Below the pieces are notes generated by a model, which saw only the letters and a list, made by a program, of their open reading frames with translations, did no database searches and was not told where the DNA came from. From the NCBI RefSeq assembly GCF_900129465.1, contig NZ_FSRA01000002.1, positions 2,542,001 through 2,606,000 of the forward strand: a stretch of 64,000 nt of DNA. Direction: 5' to 3'. Shown piece after piece: positions 53,976-63,040 of this stretch. Within the stretch, counting starts at the first letter, position 1, and each line of letters opens with the position of its first letter. Source of the stretch: Chitinophaga niabensis. Lineage in GTDB: Bacteria > Bacteroidota > Bacteroidia > Chitinophagales > Chitinophagaceae. Made by a program: the position numbers and the translations under genes.

Positions 53976-54155
53976 CTATTGGTTTTTAGGTTCGTCGTTG
54001 TCTAAAGGGATATGACTGATCTGGTCCATCATCTTTTTATCTGCACGCAAAGCCCAAAAGGCAGCCAGCAGAAAGAATACAGAGAAGATCAGCAGTGATG
54101 CCATCGGGTATACGCTGATGCCGGTGATCGTTTCGAGGTATTTAATGAATTTCAT
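53976..54155 (-). CDS. ccoQ: CcoQ-like small subunit
   Basis: 59 residues, found by reading the gap between ccoN and ccoP. It starts MKFIKYLETITGISVYPM and has one transmembrane helix (about 18-38, ASLLIFSVFFLLAAFWAL), ending LDNDEPKNQ. Position and topology match CcoQ, which stabilises the oxidase. Stop at 53976-53978; the next gene starts 1 base later. Confidence 0.8.
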   Translation of the reverse strand: MKFIKYLETITGISVYPMASLLIFSVFFLLAAFWALRADKKMMDQISHIPLDNDEPKNQ

Positions 54156-54159
54156 GCGC

Positions 54160-56274
54160 TTAGTTTTTAACTTTTATATCTTTCCCAAGTCTTTGCAGGT
54201 AAGCGATCAATGCAACAATTTCCCGGTCTGGCTGGATCTCCATTTTGTCTTTGTGTAAGGCCGCGGTGATCTGGAGCGCCTGGATCTCATAATCTGCTTT
54301 GGCCTGCATCTCATAACCATCGGGATAAGGCACACCCAGTTTTCGCATTACGTTGATCATAGCAGGTGTAGCTGCTTTGTCTACCCGGTTATCAAACAAC
54401 CAGGGATAGGCTGGCATAATGGATCCGGGAGACATAGAAGTGGGATCGAGCATGTGATTGTAATGCCAGGAATCGGGATATTTTCCACCCAGCCTTGCCA
54501 GGTCTGGCCCTGTACGTTTGGAACCCCATTGGAATGGATGGTCGTAAATGAATTCACCTGCTTTGGAGTACTCTCCGTACCGTGCTACTTCATCCCTGAA
54601 TGGTCTTACCATTTGAGAGTGACAGGTGTAACAGCCTTCCCGGATATAAATATCCCGCCCGTGTAATTCTAATGGTGTATAAGGTTTCACGCTGCTGATG
54701 GTGGGAATATTACTGCGTATGAGGAAGGTGGGTACCAGTTCAAGTATCCCGCCTATGCCCACCACAATAAGACTGAAAACCGCCATCTGCACAGGTCTGC
54801 GCTCTATCCAGTTATGCCAGTGTGCCTTGCCGTAAGTAGTCATTACTTTAGGCAGAGGCGCTGCTTCCGCTGGTTCATTAGCTACAAACACACCGCGGCG
54901 GATAGTTTTAGTGAGGTTCACGATCATCAGTATCAGGCCGGATACATACAATAATCCACCCAATGCCCGTAAAGCATACATCGGCACAATAGTGGTAACT
55001 GTTTCCAGGAACTGGTACTTCAGTTGCCCTTCTTCCGTAAACTGTTTCCACATCATACTTTGCGTGAACGCGGCCCAATAAAGCGGAATAGCATAGAAGA
55101 TTATTCCCAGCGTACCGATCCAGAAGTGTGTATTCGCCCATTTGCGGGAATAGAGGGTAGTAGAGAACAAACGCGGTATCATCCAGTAGAGGATGCCAAA
55201 TGTGAGGAAACCATTCCAGCCCAGTGCCCCAATGTGTACGTGTGCAATCGTCCAGTCTGTATAGTGGCTGATCGCATTTACATTCTTAAGTGACAGCATC
55301 GGCCCTTCAAAAGTGGCCATACCATAACAGGTAAGTGCTACTACAAAGAATTTAAGAATGGCATCTTCCCGTACTTTATCCCATGCGCCGCGTAAAGTGA
55401 GCAAACCATTCAGCATACCACCCCAGGATGGCGCAATCAGCATAATGGAAAATACGGTGCCGAGTGATTGTGCCCATTCCGGCAAAGCCGTATATAACAA
55501 GTGATGCGGCCCGGCCCAGATATAAATAAAGATCAGTGCCCAGAAGTGAATGATAGACCAGCGATAGGAATAAACAGGCCGGTCAGCAGCCTTCGGCACA
55601 AAATAATACATCAGGCCCAGGTAAGGTGTGGTGAGGAAAAAGGCCACCGCATTATGCCCATACCACCATTGCACCAATGCATCCTGCACACCTGCATACC
55701 AGGAATAACTTTTGAAAAGCGATAAGGGCATTTCAAATGAATTGATGATGTGCAGCATTGCAATAGCTACCCAGGTACCGATGTAAAACCAGATCGCTAC
55801 ATACAGATGTGCTACCCTGCGCTTTAAGATGGTTCCCAGCATATTGGCCCCGAACACAACCCAGATAAGGGTAATGGCGATATCGAAAGGCCATTCCAGT
55901 TCTGCATATTCTTTACCAGTTGTATAACCCAGGAATAAAGTGAGGGCACCGCCGGCAATAATAGCCTGCCAGCCAAAGAAGTGGACCTTGCTGAGCAGGT
56001 CGCTGAACATGCGTGCTTTACAGAGGCGTTGCAAAGAATAATACACGCCCATGAAAATACCGTTCCCCACAAAAGCAAAGATCACGGCATTGGTGTGTAC
56101 CGGTCTTAAACGGCCAAAGGTAACAGGCGCAAAACCCAGGTTCATTTCCGGGAATACGAGTTCAATAGCAGCCCAAAGTCCTGCCAGCATACCAATCAGC
56201 CCCCAGAACATGGTAGCGTAGGCAAACCATTTTACCGGCCGGTTGTCGTACGAGAATTTTTCGAGAGACGTCAT
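54160..56274 (-). CDS. ccoN: cbb3-type cytochrome c oxidase, fused subunits I and II
   Basis: 704 residues. The first ~480 are CcoN with twelve or so helices and the haem/CuB histidines (RPVHTNAVIF, WYGHNAVAFFLTTP, THFWIGTLGI). The last ~190 are CcoO with one haem c site CYTCH (GCYTCHSQMVRPFRDE) and WGSKRTGPDLARLG. The CcoN-CcoO fusion is a known trait of Bacteroidota. It is the catalytic subunit for oxygen reduction at low oxygen. It overlaps the ccoS stop by 4 bases. Confidence 0.96.
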   Translation of the reverse strand: MTSLEKFSYDNRPVKWFAYATMFWGLIGMLAGLWAAIELVFPEMNLGFAPVTFGRLRPVHTNAVIFAFVGNGIFMGVYYSLQRLCKARMFSDLLSKVHFFGWQAIIAGGALTLFLGYTTGKEYAELEWPFDIAITLIWVVFGANMLGTILKRRVAHLYVAIWFYIGTWVAIAMLHIINSFEMPLSLFKSYSWYAGVQDALVQWWYGHNAVAFFLTTPYLGLMYYFVPKAADRPVYSYRWSIIHFWALIFIYIWAGPHHLLYTALPEWAQSLGTVFSIMLIAPSWGGMLNGLLTLRGAWDKVREDAILKFFVVALTCYGMATFEGPMLSLKNVNAISHYTDWTIAHVHIGALGWNGFLTFGILYWMIPRLFSTTLYSRKWANTHFWIGTLGIIFYAIPLYWAAFTQSMMWKQFTEEGQLKYQFLETVTTIVPMYALRALGGLLYVSGLILMIVNLTKTIRRGVFVANEPAEAAPLPKVMTTYGKAHWHNWIERRPVQMAVFSLIVVGIGGILELVPTFLIRSNIPTISSVKPYTPLELHGRDIYIREGCYTCHSQMVRPFRDEVARYGEYSKAGEFIYDHPFQWGSKRTGPDLARLGGKYPDSWHYNHMLDPTSMSPGSIMPAYPWLFDNRVDKAATPAMINVMRKLGVPYPDGYEMQAKADYEIQALQITAALHKDKMEIQPDREIVALIAYLQRLGKDIKVKN

Positions 56275-56432
56275 ACAGTTTTTTGTTTATCGCTTTTGTC
56301 TTCAAAGAGGATGCGGTGTGCAGGGGAGAAATCATCTTCATATTGGCCGTCTTTTACTGACCAGATAAAGGCTATAAGAAAAAATAGCGCTACCGCCAGG
56401 CTTGCGCCCAGTAATAATAGAATCACGCTCAT
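56271..56432 (-). CDS. ccoS: cbb3 oxidase assembly protein CcoS
   Basis: 53 residues from ATG 56432. One transmembrane helix (about 3-23) is followed by FIWSVKDGQYEDDFSPAHRILF, in which W-S-V-K-D-G-Q-Y-E-D is the CcoS signature. CcoS is needed to insert haem and copper into the oxidase. It lies between ccoI and ccoNO and overlaps the latter. Confidence 0.95.
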   Translation of the reverse strand: MSVILLLLGASLAVALFFLIAFIWSVKDGQYEDDFSPAHRILFEDKSDKQKTV

Positions 56433-56494
56433 GAGGGAAGTTTTATATGATATGTAAAAATAAGCCGGTATAGTGGCCTGTCTGATGATGGCAA

Positions 56495-58831
56495 TCAAAG
56501 GCGGTACTGATACTCATCAGTCCGTAACCTGAGCCCGGCCCATTCACTTAATCCATAGGTGAGTAATACAATGCTGATGGAGCTGGCAGGCATTAAGATC
56601 GCCGCGGTTAAAGGTGATAAAATGCCCTGTACCGCAAAGTATAAACCCGTTATGTTGTAGAGCAGGGAGAAAATGAAACTGATGATAATGATCCGTTTGT
56701 TGGCTTTGCATAAACGGATGAATGCGGGGAGTTTCGGTAACTGTTTTGCTTCCAGGATACCATCGCTGGCAGGTGTGAAATTGTTGCTGTTCTCTGTGAG
56801 TGAAATACCAATGTCGCTTTGTTTTAACGCACCTGCATCATTCAGCCCGTCTCCGATCATCAGCACATGATGTCCTTTTTGCTGTAAGTCTATGATATAA
56901 TCCAGCTTTTCATGTGGCTGTTGTTGGAAACGCAGGGTGGCATCTTTGCCCATGATCTTCCTCAAACGTGGTGCTTCTCCTGCATTATCCCCTGATAATA
57001 CGGAGAGCGTATGTGTTTTTTGGAGTTGTTGCAGCATGGGCGTGATGCCTTCCCTGTATGTATTACCCAGTATAAAATAGCCTGCATGATCACCATTGAT
57101 ATTCACATGTACCGCACTGTCCTTTGTATCCTTAGCACCTACATAAGCTGCGTTACCTAATTGCACATGCATTTGGTGTACCCAGCCCTGTAATCCTCTC
57201 CCTGTATCTTCAGCAAAACGGGCAACATGGGTGATCACCGGTTTGCCGCAATAAGCAAGGATGGCTCTGCTGGCAGGATGTTGTGATTGTGCTGCAATAG
57301 CCGCAATGGCTTTTGTTTCTGACAATAAAAGTGATCTCCCATTCCAGCCGGCCTGTGTGGTAGTAGCGCCAGTGAGGGTACCTGTTTTATCAAATACAAT
57401 ATGATCTGCGTTCGCCAGGTTCTCTATGGCCTGTGCGTTCCGCAGGTATAATTTATTTCTGCTGAGGATCCTTAATATATGCCCATTGGTAAAAGATCCC
57501 GCCAGCAATAAAGCGCAGGGGCAGGCAACAATGAGGATGGAAGTAACTGCCGGCCAGATCTTTGATTGATCATAGATGCCCCAGTAAATAGCGGTGACTG
57601 CTGCAATGAATAATACCGTCCATGCAAAATATTGCCCGGGCAGATGAATAAAGGATTTGGAGGATTTCTTATGTTCTTCCCTGTTCCATAAACTGGTGAG
57701 GTAACTTTGTGCCACTTCTTTAATGGTCAGGACCTCTATATTGCCGGACAGTTGTTTACCACCTGCATATACGATCTCACCCATCTGCTTTTCCACCGGC
57801 ATGGATTCCCCGGTCACAAAACTATAATCGATCACCGCGGAACCTTTTACCAGTATACCGTCTGCCGGTATCAGTTCCTGGTGATGGATGAGCAGTGTAT
57901 CACCTGTTTTAACTTCCGGTAACTGCACCGGGCCTTTTCCGGTAACATGTACGGCTATGGGAAAATAGGCGGTATAGTCGCGATCAAAAGATAAACCCTG
58001 GTAAGTTTTATCCTGTAAGATCCGCCCGATGAGCATGAACAGCACAATGCCCGTCATCGAATCAAAATAACCACCACCGGTTCCGGAAAGCACGTCCGTT
58101 ACACTGCGTACAAACGTAACAACAATTGCCAGTACAATCGGGGCATCTATATGCAGGAACCCATGTTTCAATCCGCTCCAGGCCGATCTGTAAAAAGCCT
58201 GCGCACTGAAGAAGAACACCGGAAGTGATAAGACCAGGTTCAGGTACCTGAAAACAGGCATCATGGCCCCTTCCCCTGAAAAGTATTCCGGAAAGCTCAG
58301 CAGCATGATATTAGCAAAACAGAAACCGGCCACACCCAGCTGGTAGATCAGCATGCGGTTAACAGGAGGTTTTTTCTTTTTCAGGTCCTGCAGGCTGATA
58401 TAAGGCTCATAACCTGTACTGGTGAGCAGTTCTGCTACTTTTCGTAAGCTCGTTTGTTCCTGGAAGAATACAACGGTAGCTTCCTTTTTACTAAAATTAA
58501 CATTCACCTGTTGTATGCCCGGATCAAGCCGGTGGAGGTTTTCCAGCAACCAGAGGCAGGAACTGCAATGGATGTTGGGGATGTGGAAGGTAATATGTGT
58601 TTGTGCTGCATCCTGGTAATGGATCAGTTGTTGTTGGATCCTTGCATCGTCCAGGAACGCAAATTTATCTTCCCGTACAACAGTACGTTGCGCCACACCT
58701 GGTTTGTCGTTCAGCTGATAGTAAGTACAAAGGCCATTCTCCTGTAATAGCTCATAGACCATTTTACAACCGTTGCAGCAGAACTTTTCATGAATGGTCA
58801 ATTCCCCGCAGTGGACACATTGTTGTTGCAT
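56495..58831 (-). CDS. ccoI: Copper-translocating P-type ATPase of the oxidase assembly type (CcoI/FixI)
   Basis: 778 residues from ATG 58831. It has an N-terminal Zn-ribbon-like part (CVHCG and CCNGC), an HMA domain with CSSC (about residue 90-95), eight helices with the CPC metal motif (ILIVACPCALLLAG) and the phosphorylation site DKTGTLTG. It exports Cu+ across the inner membrane for CuB of the cbb3 oxidase. It is the first gene of the operon ccoI-S-NO-Q-P-G-H. Confidence 0.94.
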   Translation of the reverse strand: MQQQCVHCGELTIHEKFCCNGCKMVYELLQENGLCTYYQLNDKPGVAQRTVVREDKFAFLDDARIQQQLIHYQDAAQTHITFHIPNIHCSSCLWLLENLHRLDPGIQQVNVNFSKKEATVVFFQEQTSLRKVAELLTSTGYEPYISLQDLKKKKPPVNRMLIYQLGVAGFCFANIMLLSFPEYFSGEGAMMPVFRYLNLVLSLPVFFFSAQAFYRSAWSGLKHGFLHIDAPIVLAIVVTFVRSVTDVLSGTGGGYFDSMTGIVLFMLIGRILQDKTYQGLSFDRDYTAYFPIAVHVTGKGPVQLPEVKTGDTLLIHHQELIPADGILVKGSAVIDYSFVTGESMPVEKQMGEIVYAGGKQLSGNIEVLTIKEVAQSYLTSLWNREEHKKSSKSFIHLPGQYFAWTVLFIAAVTAIYWGIYDQSKIWPAVTSILIVACPCALLLAGSFTNGHILRILSRNKLYLRNAQAIENLANADHIVFDKTGTLTGATTTQAGWNGRSLLLSETKAIAAIAAQSQHPASRAILAYCGKPVITHVARFAEDTGRGLQGWVHQMHVQLGNAAYVGAKDTKDSAVHVNINGDHAGYFILGNTYREGITPMLQQLQKTHTLSVLSGDNAGEAPRLRKIMGKDATLRFQQQPHEKLDYIIDLQQKGHHVLMIGDGLNDAGALKQSDIGISLTENSNNFTPASDGILEAKQLPKLPAFIRLCKANKRIIIISFIFSLLYNITGLYFAVQGILSPLTAAILMPASSISIVLLTYGLSEWAGLRLRTDEYQYRL

Positions 58832-58887
58832 ACCCAAAAGTAACGGCTGTTAACTCCCTGGCCGATGAGTGCCATCACAGGAAAAGA

Positions 58888-58899
58888 TGATTATCGTCA
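58888..58899. promoter_or_regulatory. Possible Crp/Fnr-type operator between ccoI and the divergent gene
   Basis: TGATTATCGTCA has the TGA-N6-TCA symmetry of Crp/Fnr family sites, 57 bases upstream of ccoI. A Crp/Fnr regulator gene occurs at 63035-63652, but no link is shown. Confidence 0.4.
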
Positions 58900-58953
58900 T
58901 AATCTTACAACAGCCCGCCATAATTGTATAACAATCAGTTAGCAGGATGGTCG

Positions 58954-58961
58954 TATTTTTG
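58954..58961 (+). promoter_or_regulatory. Probable -7 element of the divergent outer-membrane gene
   Basis: TATTTTTG matches TAnnTTTG, 19 bases before the ATG at 58981. It favours that start over the upstream ATG at 58966. Confidence 0.5.
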
Positions 58962-58980
58962 CCCCATGGGAAAGGTTATT

Positions 58981-60375
58981 ATGAAAGTGCTCCGGTTCTT
59001 TGGATCGCTCTTCGTTAAAAAGGATTGTTGCAAGGTGCTTATCGGGTTAGTATTATTAACATCATTAAGCGCACAGGCACAGCATGACCATCACATGCCT
59101 GCAAAGAAAGATACCACCATGCAGCACGATCATGCTGCCATGATGAAACAGGATGAACATGCCGGGCATAACATGCACACCATGACCCACGCCTATTCCA
59201 AAAATCTCCCCATGAACCGCAACGGCTCCGGTACCAGCTGGCTGCCGGATAACAGCCCTATGTATATGTACATGGCCGGGAAAGGCAACACCAGTTTTAT
59301 GCTGCATGGAAACATCTTTTTAAGATACACCTCCACAGATTTTACCGCCAAAGGCTCCCGGGGTGCCACTAAATTAGACGCCCCCAATTGGCTCATGGGT
59401 ATGATGAACCACCAGGTAGGAAAGAAAGGCTTGCTCAACGCCACTGTTATGCTGAGTTTCGACCGTCCCATTATGGGTGGGGAAGGTTATCCGCTCCTAT
59501 TCCAATCCGGCGAAACCTGGCAGGGCAAAGCATTGGTGGACCGTCAGCATCCGCACGATATGTTTGCCGCCATCAGCGTAGGTTACACATACGCCATTAA
59601 CAAAAACATGGATGTATATGGTTATATAGGATATCCCGGAGAACCAACCATCAGCGCCCCTGCTTTTATGCACCGTGTATCTGCCATGAATAATCCCGAT
59701 GCCCCTTTAGGCCATCACTGGCAGGATGCCACACATATTACATTCGGTGTGGGAACAGTGGGTTTCCGTTACAAACAGGTAAAAGCAGAGTTCTCTTCTT
59801 TTGCAGGCCGCGAACCGGATGAAGACCGCTACAATTTTGATAAACCTTTATTCGACAGTTATGCTTACCGCGTAAGCTATAATCCTGGTAAAGCATGGGC
59901 CTTACAATTCTCACAAGCCTTTGTACACAGCCCCGAAGCACTGGAGCCGGATGAGGATGTAACCCGCACCACAGCATCTGTTATTCATACAGTGCCCTTG
60001 CACAAACAGGGTAGTTTTATTGCTTCCTCCGCCGTATGGGGGTTAAACACCCGTGACCATGGGCATAAGGAACATTCCTTCCTCGCAGAATCCAATCTCC
60101 AACTACAAAAAAATGCCATATATGGCCGATATGAATTTGTAGAAAAATCCACCCACGAACTCCAGCTGGAAGATACTTTCGGCGAAGCAAAATTTAACGT
60201 TCACGCCTTCACGTTAGGTTATGCAAGGACCCTGGCAACCGCCTGGAAAACCAATCTGGCATTAGGTGTGCAGGGTACGGTGAATGTGGAAGATAAAGCC
60301 TTGTATGGCATTTACGGAAAGAACCCGCTCAGTGCACAGATCTATTTAAGGATCAGTCCTGCCATACATAAATAA
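58981..60375 (+). CDS. His/Met-rich outer membrane protein, probably metal-related
   Basis: 464 residues from ATG 58981; ATG 58966 is an alternative. The signal peptide ends LSAQAQ (about residue 31). It is followed by a His/Met-rich stretch (HDHHMPAKKDTTMQHDHAAMM, HNMHTMTHAY) able to bind copper. The remainder is a beta-barrel-like series of strands ending AQIYLRISPAIHK. It is divergent from the copper ATPase gene, which supports a copper role. I do not recognise the family. Confidence 0.75.
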   Translation: MKVLRFFGSLFVKKDCCKVLIGLVLLTSLSAQAQHDHHMPAKKDTTMQHDHAAMMKQDEHAGHNMHTMTHAYSKNLPMNRNGSGTSWLPDNSPMYMYMAGKGNTSFMLHGNIFLRYTSTDFTAKGSRGATKLDAPNWLMGMMNHQVGKKGLLNATVMLSFDRPIMGGEGYPLLFQSGETWQGKALVDRQHPHDMFAAISVGYTYAINKNMDVYGYIGYPGEPTISAPAFMHRVSAMNNPDAPLGHHWQDATHITFGVGTVGFRYKQVKAEFSSFAGREPDEDRYNFDKPLFDSYAYRVSYNPGKAWALQFSQAFVHSPEALEPDEDVTRTTASVIHTVPLHKQGSFIASSAVWGLNTRDHGHKEHSFLAESNLQLQKNAIYGRYEFVEKSTHELQLEDTFGEAKFNVHAFTLGYARTLATAWKTNLALGVQGTVNVEDKALYGIYGKNPLSAQIYLRISPAIHK

Positions 60376-60438
60376 GTTAATATAAAATCCCACATTAATT
60401 TCAACACAGTTTTTGCAATTTATCCTACTTTAGCTGTG

Positions 60439-62091
60439 ATGAAGTATCTTTCGAAGGGCTGGATATTACTCCTCATCTTAGCAGTAGCCGCCTGTGGCCG
60501 TAAAAAGGGGCAACCCCGGCAACAGGAGATCGTAAAAGACCTGCGGCAGCTGGATGAAGTGGTGCCAGAGCAAATAGCAGAGCGACTGGAATATATTGCA
60601 GGCAACGATGGGGCTATGGAGGACAGTATAGCTGTTTTCCGCCTCTCCGCCCTCCAATACGTTTACCAGCAGAACAATGGAGCCGCAAAATGGTCCAAAG
60701 ACGGCAGAGCGAATGCCGCGGTGTCTTCTATGTTGCAGCTCATCAACACGGCCGATGATTACGGCCTGGTAAAAGCCCATTACCATGCAGATCCCCTCCG
60801 CACCTCATCAGCACGATTAAAGAACGAAAAACGGGATGCCGCCCTCTGGGCAAAAATGGATGTATTCCTAACAGATGCATTCCTTAGGATGGCTTACCAG
60901 TTACATTACGGTATTGCTCCCCGGGATAGCATCACCCTCCGCAAAGATTCCCTTCTTTCTGATACGGTACTGGCTGGTCTTTTACAGGAAGCCCTTTCAA
61001 GAGGGAATGTAACGTCTGTGCTTGCACAGCAGGAACCTATCCACCCTGGTTATACTGCTCTCAAAGAAGGCATACAATTATATAAACAACATTACGGCAA
61101 CCGCCACTGGGATACCTTGCCACAGGCATACACAGATACACTGCAGTTTCGGCATCAGTTAGGTCTGCGCTTATTACAAAGCGGGCACCTGGATACTACG
61201 GGTGTAGGATTAACAGATTCCCTCGCACTGAGAAAAGCCGTAAAAGCATTCCAGAATGAATTCAATATCTACCCGGATGGCGTGGCCGGAAAACGTACTA
61301 TCCAGGTACTCAATAAACAGCCGGAAGACTGGCTCCTGCAAGCCGCCATCAACTTAGACCGCTGGCGCAAACTACCGGATACTTTGCCGCTGCGTTACCT
61401 GATGGTAAATATCCCTGCCTTCCGTTTAAACGTATACGAAAATGGTGATTCGGCTGTAGAATCCCGCGTGATAGTAGGTAATCCCCGTACACGCACACCC
61501 GTATTGAATTCCGTAATGACCAACTTTGTGTTGTATCCTTACTGGCGGGTGCCCTACAGCATTGTGTTCAAGGAAATGCTGCCACAGATCAGGAAAAATG
61601 TAAACTACCTCGCAGAAAAGAACCTGGAAGTGGTAGATCATCAGGGCAATGTGATCAGCCCCGATTCCATTAACTGGTCTAAACTTGGAAGGAATTACTT
61701 CCCTTATGTGTTACGGCAGATGGATGGCCTGGATAATTCCCTCGGCATCATGAAGTTCAACTTCAGCAACAAGTTCAGCGTATACCTCCACGACACCAAT
61801 AACCGGAGCCTTTTCAGCAATTCCAACCGCGCACTCAGCCATGGCTGCGTACGTGTGCAACAATGGGATAGCCTGGCCATGTATATGGTCCGCCATGATC
61901 CCAAACCTTATATCCGTGATAGTGTGCGTACCTGGCTGGTGCGTGAGGAAAAGAAACAATACAATCTCACAGAAAGGATCCCCATCTATATCCGTTACTT
62001 CACAGCCGAATTGCGTAACCACAAAATGCAGTTCTACGAAGACATTTACGGAGAGGATAAAACACTGATGAAATACTTTACGGCTAAATAA
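60439..62091 (+). CDS. L,D-transpeptidase family lipoprotein (YcbB-like)
   Basis: 550 residues from ATG 60439 (GTG at 60436 is possible). The lipobox AVAACG is near residue 18. A scaffold region precedes a peptidoglycan-binding domain (ALRKAVKAFQNEFNIYPDGV, about 260-305) and the catalytic YkuD domain with SHGCVRV, nucleophile Cys470. Such enzymes make 3-3 cross-links in peptidoglycan or attach outer-membrane proteins, and resist most beta-lactams. Size and order of domains fit LdtD/YcbB. Confidence 0.93.
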   Translation: MKYLSKGWILLLILAVAACGRKKGQPRQQEIVKDLRQLDEVVPEQIAERLEYIAGNDGAMEDSIAVFRLSALQYVYQQNNGAAKWSKDGRANAAVSSMLQLINTADDYGLVKAHYHADPLRTSSARLKNEKRDAALWAKMDVFLTDAFLRMAYQLHYGIAPRDSITLRKDSLLSDTVLAGLLQEALSRGNVTSVLAQQEPIHPGYTALKEGIQLYKQHYGNRHWDTLPQAYTDTLQFRHQLGLRLLQSGHLDTTGVGLTDSLALRKAVKAFQNEFNIYPDGVAGKRTIQVLNKQPEDWLLQAAINLDRWRKLPDTLPLRYLMVNIPAFRLNVYENGDSAVESRVIVGNPRTRTPVLNSVMTNFVLYPYWRVPYSIVFKEMLPQIRKNVNYLAEKNLEVVDHQGNVISPDSINWSKLGRNYFPYVLRQMDGLDNSLGIMKFNFSNKFSVYLHDTNNRSLFSNSNRALSHGCVRVQQWDSLAMYMVRHDPKPYIRDSVRTWLVREEKKQYNLTERIPIYIRYFTAELRNHKMQFYEDIYGEDKTLMKYFTAK

Positions 62092-62103
62092 GATATTGGG
62101 CCA

Positions 62104-62189
62104 AACGGCAGCTTATTAATTAAGCTGCCGTTGCGTCGCACATTTGTACGGAGGGAATTCTTTTGAGGAAAGAAGGGCTTTCCTCAAAA
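62104..62189. repeat. Two perfect 12-bp hairpins in the gap before the oxidoreductase gene
   Basis: AACGGCAGCTTA (62104-62115) pairs with TAAGCTGCCGTT (62121-62132). TTTTGAGGAAAG (62161-62172) pairs with CTTTCCTCAAAA (62178-62189). The 13-base CTCAAAAAGGAAA occurs at 62183-62195 and 62229-62241. The first probably helps end the transpeptidase gene, though no T tract follows. No gene is seen in this 192-base gap. Confidence 0.7.
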
Positions 62190-62235
62190 AGGAAACATAC
62201 GCACACGCTGAACTTAGTGGCTGCAGTTCTCAAAA

Positions 62236-62260
62236 AGGAAAGCTGATCAATAGCGATCAG
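62236..62260 (-). terminator. Weak terminator of the oxidoreductase gene
   Basis: On the minus strand CTGATC and GATCAG (62260-62243) form a short stem, followed by CTTTCCTTTTTG. Confidence 0.45.
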
Positions 62261-62283
62261 TTTTCAACCTTTACTTCTATATT

Positions 62284-62937
62284 TTATAATTTCGATTGTG
62301 CCGCTGCAAGGGTCACCGTTTTTCCCAACGCGCCAAATTCATGCAGATCACCAAACACTTCAATACGGATAGATTGGTCCAGACCTCCAATACGAATAGG
62401 ATCAAAACCGCTGTCTTTAATCAGTTCTTCAACGGTGCCGTTGATACTGCTGTTGTCAGTAGCATAAAACAGCACAGATCGTTCAGGCTGTTGGAAAGCT
62501 GCACTCTCCAGGGTGGCAACGCCTAAAGTACCCAAGGCCTTCACCAGTTTCGCATTTTTAGGAAGGATAGCTTTGTTGATCTGGCCGGCGGACTGGTTGG
62601 CATCAATAATTTTCTTAAACCCGCCATTGTCGTCCGGAGCAATTGGGTTAGAAGGGTCCACGATTATCTTACCTTCAAATTCAGCAGCATATTTTTCAAG
62701 CAGTTCTTTGATAGTATTAAACCAAACAGCCAGAACTATAATATCCGCTTCTTTGATCGCTGCCTGAATGTCCCTTGATTGAGCAAGCGCGCCTAATTCA
62801 GCAGCCAGCGCCTGCGATCTCTCTGGTTTACGGTCAGCAATAATTACGGAACGGTTTCCTTTTACGAGATTGGCAGCTACTACCGTACCAATATTTCCTA
62901 AACCGATAACTGCAACTTTTGAAATGGACTGTGACAT
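62284..62937 (-). CDS. NADP-binding oxidoreductase, F420-dependent reductase-like
   Basis: 217 residues from ATG 62937. The Rossmann motif VAVIGLGNIGTVVAANL lies at about residues 8-24, with ADRKPER for NADP recognition. It belongs to the NADP oxidoreductase coenzyme F420-dependent group (PF03807), whose bacterial members act on varied substrates. The C-terminal part (VLFYATDNSSINGTVEELIK) is typical. The Crp/Fnr regulator gene ends 97 bases upstream on the same strand. Confidence 0.85.
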   Translation of the reverse strand: MSQSISKVAVIGLGNIGTVVAANLVKGNRSVIIADRKPERSQALAAELGALAQSRDIQAAIKEADIIVLAVWFNTIKELLEKYAAEFEGKIIVDPSNPIAPDDNGGFKKIIDANQSAGQINKAILPKNAKLVKALGTLGVATLESAAFQQPERSVLFYATDNSSINGTVEELIKDSGFDPIRIGGLDQSIRIEVFGDLHEFGALGKTVTLAAAQSKL

Positions 62938-63006
62938 ATTTTGTGTTTTTCTGTTGAATAATTTATAATGCAAATTTCCAACAGAAAGGCATGTCCGGCC
63001 AATGAC

Positions 63007-63040
63007 CTGGTTTAAGAAATATTCTTGATCTGGTTTAAGA
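63007..63040. repeat. Direct repeat CTGGTTTAAGA, two copies
   Basis: The 11-base sequence occurs at 63007-63017 and 63030-63040, a period of 23 bases. The second copy overlaps the end of the Crp/Fnr gene. It lies 70-100 bases upstream of the oxidoreductase start and could be an operator. Confidence 0.6.
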
